From Chitinophagaceae bacterium (GTDB taxonomy: Bacteria; Bacteroidota; Bacteroidia; Chitinophagales; Chitinophagaceae): a stretch of 5,944 nt of DNA. Shown here piece after piece: positions 1 through 5,944 of this stretch. The stretch spans positions 1-5,944 of the forward strand of contig PLCH01000426.1 of assembly GCA_003135585.1 (NCBI GenBank), in the 5' to 3' direction. A program made the translations under genes and the position numbers. Under the pieces are notes generated by a model. The model did not search any database. It saw nothing but the letters and a program-made list of their open reading frames with translations, and was not told the DNA's origin. Position 1 is the first letter of the stretch, and the number at the start of each line of letters is the position of its first letter.

Positions 1-1749
1 ATTTGTATCAATGATCAGGACTCTTTTATTGGTCATGCTTAAGCTGTAAGCAAGGGCCGTCAGCACTGTAGTTTTCCCTTCACTTTTCTTCGTGCTGGTG
101 ATCAAAAAAATTTTTTTGCCGCTATCCTCGATATCAAACCTGAGCTTCCTTAAAAAGTTCACAAATAATTCTTCCTCCGCAGATGGATTAAGAAGCGTCC
201 TGGAGGAATTGAATATTTTCTGAATATCTTTCTCCTTGGAATTTATCTTGTTCACCGGATTTAAAAGGGCAAGATTCACCAGGCTTACAAACCGGGAGGG
301 GGATTTAATAGATGAATCAAGCAATTCTAGCAAAATAATGACCAAGGAGCTGAAAGCAAACATAGATAGTCCCGAGATGCTCACGATAAGCAACAGGTGG
401 GAAGGGACAGGATCGACTGCGGGCTGCCCCACCAGGGTTTGTCTGAAATTAATGGTAGGCGTCTGTTTAAACCCCTCTGCCTGCATAAATTTGGACTTAA
501 TTTCTGAATATTCCCTTGTGGCGATGTCCACCTCACTTCGTAAAGCATCAATTTTAACATCGTTCCCCCCACCGGTGTTTTGGGTAGAATATCTATTAAT
601 CTGGCTGGTCAGATAGTTAATGGTCTGGTCAGAGGCTTGCAACTCTGCTTCCAAATCTGACTTCTTTGAAATCAAGTCATTATGAAGGGATTCGGAAGGA
701 TGCGAAAAAGTGCCGGTATTCAAAGACGATTCCCGGTTATTCAGATCGGCCTGCAAACTTTTAAGCTGCTCGGCTACTTTGGGATCATTCTTATTGGGTG
801 CCAGTTCCCTGATTTTTGTTCTAATCCTGACAATTTCCTGGTTATTGCTCGTGCCCGTCGCCGAGACAGGAGCACTTTCAATTTTTGACAACTGGCTATT
901 GACCGATTCAAGCTGGTGAAAGGATTTACTATAGGTTGCTTTTTCATCAGCAAGCTTGGACTGAAGAATGCTGATGGTCGCCATAGCATTTTTACTCACT
1001 TCAGAAGGGTCCAGCGGGCCCTGGGATGCTTTTTCCCTGCGCAGGTTTTCTGTAATGGAATCGACCTGCTTTTTTTTCTGGTCAACGATATTTGAAATTT
1101 TCTGAACGGATTCTTCGGTAAGGGTGGATGTCAGCGAATTATAAACTTTGAGAAATTCAGCACCAATTTTGTTTACCACATAGGCCGAAAGGTCGGGATT
1201 CTCTGACGTAAAAATGATGTCAAGGTAATCGGTATGCGGAATTCGTTCAATGAATAGATTTTTTTCTAAAGAATAATAATCATAATCATAAAGGTCTATA
1301 AAATCCAGCATATCTCTTTCCTCCGGTACAGCGGTACTTAATAATTGAAGGGAGTCAATCTTACCTCTTAAAATTATTTTTGCCTTATCCGTGTTAACAT
1401 AGCCATAGGCATCGGATTTCAACTTTCGATCTGTCAGCCTTCTGAAAGGATAGGTGGGATGCTCCAGGTCATGCAGCATCAGGTCATAGGACAACATACC
1501 AATTACCTTGGGGGATTGAAAGGTCTCATGAACATTGTTGAATTTTGTATCTGTTTCGTATCCGTTAAATACCTCATTTACCAGGGAAACCTGTTGTATC
1601 GTGAATCCAGTGGAATATTGCGCGGCAGATTCATATAATTTATTCCTGCTTAGTAATAAAATCAGGGAGATTACAATAGTCAATCCAGTAGCTCCAAGAA
1701 TGATCCATTTTCTCTTGAGCAGAGCATGTAATAAATATCTTAATTCCAT
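1..1749 (-). CDS. Polysaccharide chain-length determinant / BY-kinase-like P-loop protein (Wzz-GNVR-AAA), 3' end cut by window edge
   Basis: This is an inner-membrane polysaccharide co-polymerase of the Wzz/Wzc/GumC type, which in known relatives sets chain length and drives export of exopolysaccharide or capsule. The frame has no stop over 583 codons and runs off the left edge. Seen: a short cytoplasmic start (RYLLHALLKRKW), TM1 at about residues 15-34, then YESAAQYSTGF typical of the Wzz domain. A long Lys/Glu/Gln-rich periplasmic helical region, probably coiled coil, spans about 205-420. A GNVR-like segment ends in QPAVDPVPS (about 442-450), just before TM2 (about 451-474). The cytoplasmic ATPase domain shows a Walker A variant (TSTKKSEGKT, 551-560, with K559) and Walker A' VLIIDTN (577-583). 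Walker B and the usual C-terminal tyrosine cluster lie outside the window. ATG at 1749 is chosen because an in-frame TAA lies upstream at 1767-1765. There is no clear Shine-Dalgarno sequence, as is usual in Bacteroidota. Kinase activity is inferred only; see the finding on its P-loop motifs. Confidence 0.93.
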   Translation of the reverse strand, partial: MELRYLLHALLKRKWIILGATGLTIVISLILLLSRNKLYESAAQYSTGFTIQQVSLVNEVFNGYETDTKFNNVHETFQSPKVIGMLSYDLMLHDLEHPTYPFRRLTDRKLKSDAYGYVNTDKAKIILRGKIDSLQLLSTAVPEERDMLDFIDLYDYDYYSLEKNLFIERIPHTDYLDIIFTSENPDLSAYVVNKIGAEFLKVYNSLTSTLTEESVQKISNIVDQKKKQVDSITENLRREKASQGPLDPSEVSKNAMATISILQSKLADEKATYSKSFHQLESVNSQLSKIESAPVSATGTSNNQEIVRIRTKIRELAPNKNDPKVAEQLKSLQADLNNRESSLNTGTFSHPSESLHNDLISKKSDLEAELQASDQTINYLTSQINRYSTQNTGGGNDVKIDALRSEVDIATREYSEIKSKFMQAEGFKQTPTINFRQTLVGQPAVDPVPSHLLLIVSISGLSMFAFSSLVIILLELLDSSIKSPSRFVSLVNLALLNPVNKINSKEKDIQKIFNSSRTLLNPSAEEELFVNFLRKLRFDIEDSGKKIFLITSTKKSEGKTTVLTALAYSLSMTNKRVLIIDTN

Positions 1750-1770
1750 AAATCCATTGTGGTTTTAGAA

Positions 1771-1802
1771 CAAAAATAGTAAAATCCGGAGTTCGTCAGA
1801 AA
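1771..1802 (-). promoter_or_regulatory. Candidate Bacteroidota-type promoter for the polysaccharide co-polymerase gene
   Basis: Read on the minus strand, TATTTTTG at 1778-1771 fits the Bacteroidota -7 consensus TAnnTTTG exactly. TTTC at 1802-1799 is a 3-of-4 match to the -33 element TTTG, with a 20-base spacer. Transcription would begin near 1764-1767, giving a leader of about 15-18 bases before the ATG at 1749. The main doubt is that the -7 match is made from the T-run of the terminator, so it could be chance in AT-rich sequence. In its favour, a gene lying just behind a terminator needs its own promoter, and there is little other room for one. Confidence 0.35.
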
Positions 1803-1817
1803 CTACCGGATTTTACT
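1771..1817 (-). terminator. Intrinsic terminator after the large T9SS surface-protein gene
   Basis: On the minus strand, 12 bases at 1817-1806 (AGTAAAATCCGG, read as the complement) pair perfectly with 1789-1778. After a single bulged base at 1805, AGTT (1804-1801) pairs with AACT (1793-1790), leaving a 7-base loop (1800-1794). One A and a run of five T residues (1776-1772) follow directly. The hairpin starts 25 bases after the TAA at 1845-1843, which is normal spacing for the terminator of that gene. The plus-strand side has only a weak T run and no convergent gene, so I assign it to the minus strand. Confidence 0.85.
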
Positions 1818-1842
1818 TTAGAGTGAGTGAGCACAAGGTTTG

Positions 1843-4800
1843 TTACCTGAATTTGATCATTTTAAATACTTTTAAAACTTTGCCTTCTGTCCTGAGTCTC
1901 GTAATATACATACCCGGTTGGGTATTCTGATCCAGATTTACATGAATGGTATTGGTGCCGCTGCTGAGGAATCCTCCGGTCTGTGCATAGACCAGCTGTC
2001 CGGAAATATTATAGACCTCAATATCCAATTTCTGCGGGCCTTTGTCATTGGTAAAGCTTATGCTAAAACCATCACGGAACGGATCAGGATACGCCCTGAA
2101 GTTCATCACTCCGTTTGCTGAATCAATTGTCTCTTGACTAACGGTGGCGGTATAACCCAGCGGTGTTGTCGGACCAACGCTATTGGTTCCGTTACCTCCG
2201 CCTCCGGTGCCGTTGGGTGTATAACCCATGATCACAAGTGATCCGAAGAAACCGTAGGTACCTGTTGCACTGAAATCTATGAATACCTCGCCGTTGCCAT
2301 TTGGCGAAACATTGTCAAAGTAGACCACTTTCTTGGTATTTAGGAAGGTATTCAGGTATTTGGTTACACCATTGATTTTCAAGGTGGCCGTCATATCCCC
2401 CTGCCAGGTGGTGGCTCCTTCGTAGCCGACACGGTATTTCTTGGTTTCATCAAGACCGTTCAGTTTTAGGGTGGCTACTTGTCCGTGATCCACCCAGTAA
2501 TTACTGGACATAACACTATCAGGGAATACAAAGGAATTGTTTACGCTATGCACTGGGAAGCTGGCTTCACCGTTAAATTCATTGATAACAGTCAAGGCTT
2601 CTCCCGTGTTGTTAAGCTGGTCATCAAGGAGGTTACCGTATATGTCACCCACTTGCGGATTGGTTGCTGTATTGTTCCAGGGTTTCAAAGCCTCCGGAAA
2701 ATGCCAGGTCAGATGCTCCAGAACTATAGAACTTGGAGTCGTAGCAGAAGCCAAACCGCTGTAGTCCGATTGCTGGCTTGCATTCACCGCCCTTATTTTA
2801 TAGAAATATTGGGTGTTTGAAGTTAATCCCTGATCCGTATAGGAAGTGCTGTTTGCTGGAAGTGTCGTGACCAGGTTAAATGTACCGCTGGCGGAAGTTG
2901 ACCTCCATACTTCAAAACCGGTTTCATTGTTGGAGCGGTCTGCCCAGATCAGACTGAGTGATGTCCTTGAGTTAAACAACGGCTCAACAAAAACTTTGGC
3001 CGGACTGACAACAGGGACCAGCGCAATGTCATAACACTCGATGACAAGTGCGTTCAGATAGGCGCCATAATTGGAAGCCGCATCCTTGGTCATGGTTAGC
3101 ACCAAAGACCCTGTGTTGTCTGGTCTCAACCCATTGAACTGCATTGTTTTTCTTGTATTGTAAGATGCGTCCATATCAAAGTTCTGTCCTCCGGTAACCG
3201 TAAACGTCGAACTTGCCTGGTATCCCCCATTTACACTGCTGAATACGGCAATATTGTAGTATTTCGTCTGATCCAGACCCGTTAATTGAATGCGCCTAGG
3301 ATTGGTTGTGGCTTCATAATAGGCACTTCTCAGCACCCTGTCCGGGAAAATACCAGAATTGTCCCCGGTGTTCATGCCATAGTCGATCGGCGGGTTGGAC
3401 CATTGGTCAACCAGCACCAGGTTGATCCCCGAATTCGTGCCATCTGCTTTAAGCATATTATTTAGCGATCTGTTCGCAAATGGATAACCAAGGAAGTTAT
3501 TCCAAGGAGCAGGAACGATTGCAGTATCTGTTCCAAAATGCACGAACACGGTAGAAACATTATTTTCAACTATCAGTATCTGGAATGAGCTCGTCGTTGC
3601 CGCTCCATAGCTGTCAGTTGCCGTAACTGAAGCATTGTACACACCGGCATTCCCGCTGAGAGGTGCCAAAGCTATTGAATAACTTCCTCCACCCAGGTTC
3701 TGAAGGCTTGCAAAAGAAGGCAGATTGGTTGTCACTGTCACCGAATCCCCCGGGTCATCGGTAGCTGTAAAGGGAATATTTGCCGTCGCGTTTGTTTTGA
3801 CCGTCGTGGAGTTCGCGATGGCAGAAATGGTCGGATTTTTGGCTCCGGTTGTAACCGACACCGTATTGGTATATCCAAGATCACCATAACCATTAACCGC
3901 TTTCAGCTTATAGTAATAGTTTGTGTGTCCTACAACCGCAGTGTCGGTATAGGAAGATGCACTACCATTGCTGGCTCCCGGGTTCATCAGAGTAAAGGCC
4001 GTTGTTGTATCGGTTGTCCTGTATACATTATTTGCGAGCGCATTATAGGCGACAGCGTTCCAGGTCAACTGCACACCTACTCCAGGAGCAATCGCTGCAC
4101 TTAGATTTGTCGGTTTGGCCGGAGCGGTACTGTCATTGAATATATAGGAGAACTCAAAGGCGTTCAGATAGCCCAGGGGCGTTCCTGCAGCCTTGCTCAT
4201 TTTGACAATGATGGTACCTGTTGCATCAGACACTGCCCCATTGATATTGGCAGTATTCTGTGTATTGTTCTGGGTATATACCGAAGCCGACTGCGCTCCA
4301 ATCGTGTAGATGGTGGTGCCGTTATCAGGTACTCCTGTCCAGACACTGCTGGCAAAGAATTTGAAGTTATAGCTGGAATTGGGTTTCAGTCCGGCAATGG
4401 TATCATACACAATATCCGGGCCACCATAAATTCCAAAGTAATAATAATCCAGCATTACAGCATCAGGGTAAGCGCCAGAATTATTTCCGGTCTGTGCACC
4501 TAGATTGTAGGGCTGCCACCAGCCTGGAGTAGACAGGCTCACCGATACATTACCGGCGACGCCGTCTGTATTCACCAGATTGGTCAGTTTAGGACCGGTC
4601 ATATTATTCCAGGGGGAAGGTCCTGCCGAATGCAATTCCATATTGACCAGATAACGCTGGTTTGGATTCTTTTTATTGATCGTAAGTGTAAACGACTGGG
4701 TGGAAGCTCCACCCTGCGGATCGGTTACTGAAATTGAGATATTATAGGTGCCATGAGAAATAAAATTCGGTTTTAGGATCAGGCTGGCCGATCCATTTCC

Positions 4801-5944
4801 ATTATTTGCAAGCGTGGCAAAGGAAGGAATTGTCTGTGAACTCCAGACAAGCCCGGAAGTTCCATTCTGGTCGGTTGCCGTCAGGGCGAGGGTATCTTTG
4901 GTCCCTTCATCAAAGTTCGAATTGGGGATAGTGGCCATGACTGGCGGGTAATTGCTGTTTACTACCAGGTTGAAAGTATCTCTGCCAACGCCGCCGTTTG
5001 AGGCAGTAGCAATCAGGACAATATTATTGTAGGTACCTGCATCCGACACGGCCGGGCTGAAAATCAACCTCCCGGTCCCGTTCCCATTATCCGTAAGGGT
5101 CGCAAAAGCAGGAAGGTTGGCGCCAGTAATGCTAATCGGAACCGCGTCCAGATCTGTCACCGTCAGCTTAACAGTATCATGACTGGCGTACCGCATGGTG
5201 AAGTTAGTGATCGGACTAATTACAGGATTGTTAAGCAGGGTTCTTCCACTGTCGGTATTGCTCGCAGCACTCAGGCCGCCTGCTCCCACAGCCGATATTT
5301 TATAATAATATATCACGTTGTCAAACAAAGAAGAATCTATGTAATGGAATTGGGTACCTCCCGTGTTAGCCAGGCTGGCAATTACATGATAGCTCGCATT
5401 GTTGCCTGTTGACCGGCTGATCTGGAAGCTTGCCGCATCATTGCTGTTATCATTCCATCCCAGACTGATTTGGGAGCTGCCCTGCACAGTCGCCTTCAGG
5501 GTCGTCGGGGCCTGAGGTGGCGGAGGTAGTGCCGGTGTAGTTATGGTTACCGGTGTACCCAGGGCCGAAAAAGGAATCACCTGGTTCACTATCCCGGGCC
5601 CGCTATAATTCACATTGAGGCCGAATCCGCCGCCGCCCTGGAAATACACTACCGTAATGGGATATACGCCCGCATTGAGGGTTGTGCTGGCAGAAACTGT
5701 TTTCATCCCATGCGTTCCGTCATTATTCACCAGCAAATTACCAGGACTGTATCCTCCCAGATAAAGGGCGGAACCATCGTCTGAGGTTGTGGAGAATGTA
5801 TAGAGACCTGCCTGCGTTATTTTAATAAACCCGTCATATTTTACAGCAAAATTGGTTGTTTGCGTTTGCATGCCAAGCACAAAATTTGGAACCGTTCCGG
5901 TTGAAACAGGAGTCAGCGTATTGAAATTCGGCAATGCCGACAGA
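1843..5944 (-). CDS. Large modular cell-surface protein with PA14, FN3, Ig-like and PWNN modules and a T9SS type A sorting domain; 5' end cut by window edge
   Basis: This protein is probably secreted by T9SS and attached to the cell surface, with a likely role in glycan binding or adhesion. At least 1366 residues are visible. Numbering takes the codon at 5934-5932 as residue 1. That codon is an internal TTG, preceded in frame by Leu-Ser-Ala, so the true start lies beyond the window. Modules seen: PA14 (to about 122); a proline-rich link (135-141); FN3 at 139-232, 603-697 and 974-1066, each with a Y-(Y/F)-Y-K-(I/L)-x-A-V core; Ig/cadherin-like repeats at 236-328, 329-421 and 699-790, sharing (L/I)P-(A/S)-FA-(T/S)-L and a G-x-YN-turn; PWNN modules at 426-597, 794-969 and 1070-1238; a Gly/Asn/Thr-rich linker (about 1240-1257); and a sorting domain (1278-1363) ending MIKFR. 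No enzyme domain is visible, though one could lie in the missing N-terminus. Function is inferred from modules only. A terminator follows the stop codon. Confidence 0.95.
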   Translation of the reverse strand, partial: LSALPNFNTLTPVSTGTVPNFVLGMQTQTTNFAVKYDGFIKITQAGLYTFSTTSDDGSALYLGGYSPGNLLVNNDGTHGMKTVSASTTLNAGVYPITVVYFQGGGGFGLNVNYSGPGIVNQVIPFSALGTPVTITTPALPPPPQAPTTLKATVQGSSQISLGWNDNSNDAASFQISRSTGNNASYHVIASLANTGGTQFHYIDSSLFDNVIYYYKISAVGAGGLSAASNTDSGRTLLNNPVISPITNFTMRYASHDTVKLTVTDLDAVPISITGANLPAFATLTDNGNGTGRLIFSPAVSDAGTYNNIVLIATASNGGVGRDTFNLVVNSNYPPVMATIPNSNFDEGTKDTLALTATDQNGTSGLVWSSQTIPSFATLANNGNGSASLILKPNFISHGTYNISISVTDPQGGASTQSFTLTINKKNPNQRYLVNMELHSAGPSPWNNMTGPKLTNLVNTDGVAGNVSVSLSTPGWWQPYNLGAQTGNNSGAYPDAVMLDYYYFGIYGGPDIVYDTIAGLKPNSSYNFKFFASSVWTGVPDNGTTIYTIGAQSASVYTQNNTQNTANINGAVSDATGTIIVKMSKAAGTPLGYLNAFEFSYIFNDSTAPAKPTNLSAAIAPGVGVQLTWNAVAYNALANNVYRTTDTTTAFTLMNPGASNGSASSYTDTAVVGHTNYYYKLKAVNGYGDLGYTNTVSVTTGAKNPTISAIANSTTVKTNATANIPFTATDDPGDSVTVTTNLPSFASLQNLGGGSYSIALAPLSGNAGVYNASVTATDSYGAATTSSFQILIVENNVSTVFVHFGTDTAIVPAPWNNFLGYPFANRSLNNMLKADGTNSGINLVLVDQWSNPPIDYGMNTGDNSGIFPDRVLRSAYYEATTNPRRIQLTGLDQTKYYNIAVFSSVNGGYQASSTFTVTGGQNFDMDASYNTRKTMQFNGLRPDNTGSLVLTMTKDAASNYGAYLNALVIECYDIALVPVVSPAKVFVEPLFNSRTSLSLIWADRSNNETGFEVWRSTSASGTFNLVTTLPANSTSYTDQGLTSNTQYFYKIRAVNASQQSDYSGLASATTPSSIVLEHLTWHFPEALKPWNNTATNPQVGDIYGNLLDDQLNNTGEALTVINEFNGEASFPVHSVNNSFVFPDSVMSSNYWVDHGQVATLKLNGLDETKKYRVGYEGATTWQGDMTATLKINGVTKYLNTFLNTKKVVYFDNVSPNGNGEVFIDFSATGTYGFFGSLVIMGYTPNGTGGGGNGTNSVGPTTPLGYTATVSQETIDSANGVMNFRAYPDPFRDGFSISFTNDKGPQKLDIEVYNISGQLVYAQTGGFLSSGTNTIHVNLDQNTQPGMYITRLRTEGKVLKVFKMIKFR
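1846..2103 (-). other. T9SS type A C-terminal sorting domain
   Basis: The last 86 residues carry the expected motifs in order: AYPDPFRDGFSISF (a variant of the common YPNPF box), LDIEVYNISGQLV, a GTNTIHVNL strand, QPGMYITRLRTEGK and the terminal KVFKMIKFR. Domains of this kind direct export through the outer-membrane T9SS translocon and are normally cleaved off as the protein is attached to the surface or released. It is separated from the last module by a Gly/Asn/Thr-rich linker encoded at about 2164-2217. Confidence 0.93.
2221..2727 (-). repeat. PWNN module, copy 3, divergent (residues about 1070-1238)
   Basis: This copy keeps KPWNN (1084-1088), LLDDQLNNTGEALTVI, VNNSFVFPDSV (1131-1141), NYW, LNGLDETKKYRVGY (1158-1171), GEVFIDFS and a closing GSLVIMGY. 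The TG.NSG turn and the L-N-A of the last strand are altered. It directly follows FN3 copy 3 and is the last folded module before the Gly-rich linker and sorting domain. Confidence 0.7.
3028..3555 (-). repeat. PWNN module, copy 2 (residues about 794-969)
   Basis: This is the second and probably most typical copy. Landmarks are VFVHFG, APWNN (809-813), LNNMLKADGTNSGINLVLVDQW, NTGDNSGIFPDRV (855-867), SAYY, LTGLDQTKYYNIAVFSS (884-900), GSLVLTMTK and YLNALVIECY. It matches copy 1 over its full length, including the closing strand, so the unit of duplication is the whole domain. Confidence 0.75.
4144..4659 (-). repeat. PWNN module, copy 1 (residues about 426-597)
   Basis: This is the first of three related modules of about 170 residues in the surface protein. 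Landmarks in order are SPWNN (440-444), LVNTDG, QTGNNSGAYPDAV (481-493), DYYYF, IAGLKPNSSYNFKFFAS (513-529), GTIIVKMS and the closing GYLNAFEFSYI. The pattern suggests a beta-sandwich (galactose-binding-like or malectin-like) accessory domain, but I cannot assign a named family from sequence alone. Confidence 0.75.
5569..5944 (-). other. PA14 domain, N-terminal part cut by window edge
   Basis: The translated segment runs from LSALPNFNTLTP to VIPFSAL. It shows the usual PA14 landmarks: NFAVKYDGFIKI, GLYTF, SDDGSALYLGG (residues 51-61), NNDGTHG (70-76), GVYPITVVYFQGGGG and a closing GPG..NQVIP. PA14 is a beta-barrel found in many glycosidases, toxins and yeast adhesins, where it often binds carbohydrate. 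The adjacent aspartates D52-D53 lie where sugar-binding PA14 lectins carry their calcium-binding Asp pair, so binding ability is plausible but not shown. Confidence 0.9.

Noticed and set aside
236..616. Plus-strand open frame of 126 codons
   Set aside because: It is antisense to the co-polymerase coding sequence, its product has no recognisable domain, and the opposite strand gives a coherent membrane protein.
1740..1757. Five-codon minus-strand frame (ATG at 1757, stop at 1742-1740) overlapping the co-polymerase start
   Set aside because: It could in principle act as a regulatory upstream frame, but it is short enough to be chance, has no ribosome-binding signal, and nothing else supports it.
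1535..1768. Plus-strand open frame of 77 codons
   Set aside because: It is antisense to the well-supported N-terminal TM1/Wzz region of the co-polymerase, and no domain is visible in its product.
1821..1832. Short GAGT/GAGT direct repeat between the surface-protein stop codon and the terminator
   Set aside because: It is only two four-base units, too short to be meaningful.
2479..2820. Plus-strand open frames inside the surface-protein gene (also 1918-2121, 2846-3034 and 5179-5412)
   Set aside because: All are opposite a continuous modular coding sequence and show no family motifs; they are chance frames.
5932..5934. TTG as the start codon of the large surface protein
   Set aside because: The frame stays open upstream to the window edge (Leu-Ser-Ala precede it), and the codon sits inside the PA14 domain, so the true start must lie outside the window.

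Overview
The window most likely comes from a member of the Bacteroidota, probably a Chitinophaga/Cytophaga-like environmental lineage. The evidence is a protein ending in a type A C-terminal sorting domain of the type IX secretion system (T9SS), which is specific to that phylum. A promoter-like sequence of the Bacteroidota form (TAnnTTTG) and a start codon without a clear Shine-Dalgarno sequence also fit. The lineage is inferred, not proven.

Both real genes lie on the minus strand and both are cut by a window edge. Reading in the direction of transcription, positions 5944 to 1843 hold most of a very large secreted modular protein. Its N-terminus is missing. The visible order is PA14, FN3, two Ig/cadherin-like domains, a PWNN module, FN3, Ig-like, PWNN module, FN3, PWNN module, Gly-rich linker, T9SS sorting domain. 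It looks like a cell-surface or matrix-associated glycan-binding protein or adhesin; no catalytic domain is visible.

A 93-bp intergenic gap (1750-1842) follows. It holds a strong intrinsic terminator hairpin, and a candidate promoter for the next gene overlaps that hairpin.

Positions 1749 to 1 encode the first 583 residues of a polysaccharide co-polymerase fused to a bacterial tyrosine-kinase-like (BY-kinase) ATPase domain (Wzz/GNVR plus P-loop). The frame is still open at the window edge, just after the Walker A' motif. Proteins of this family control chain length and export of exopolysaccharide or capsule, so the window probably sits at the edge of an exopolysaccharide locus.

The surface protein may act on, or be anchored in, the polysaccharide whose export the second gene helps control. 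That link rests only on adjacency and shared strand, and the terminator argues against simple co-transcription. I saw no tRNA, rRNA, CRISPR array, insertion sequence or attachment site. The plus-strand open frames are antisense shadows.
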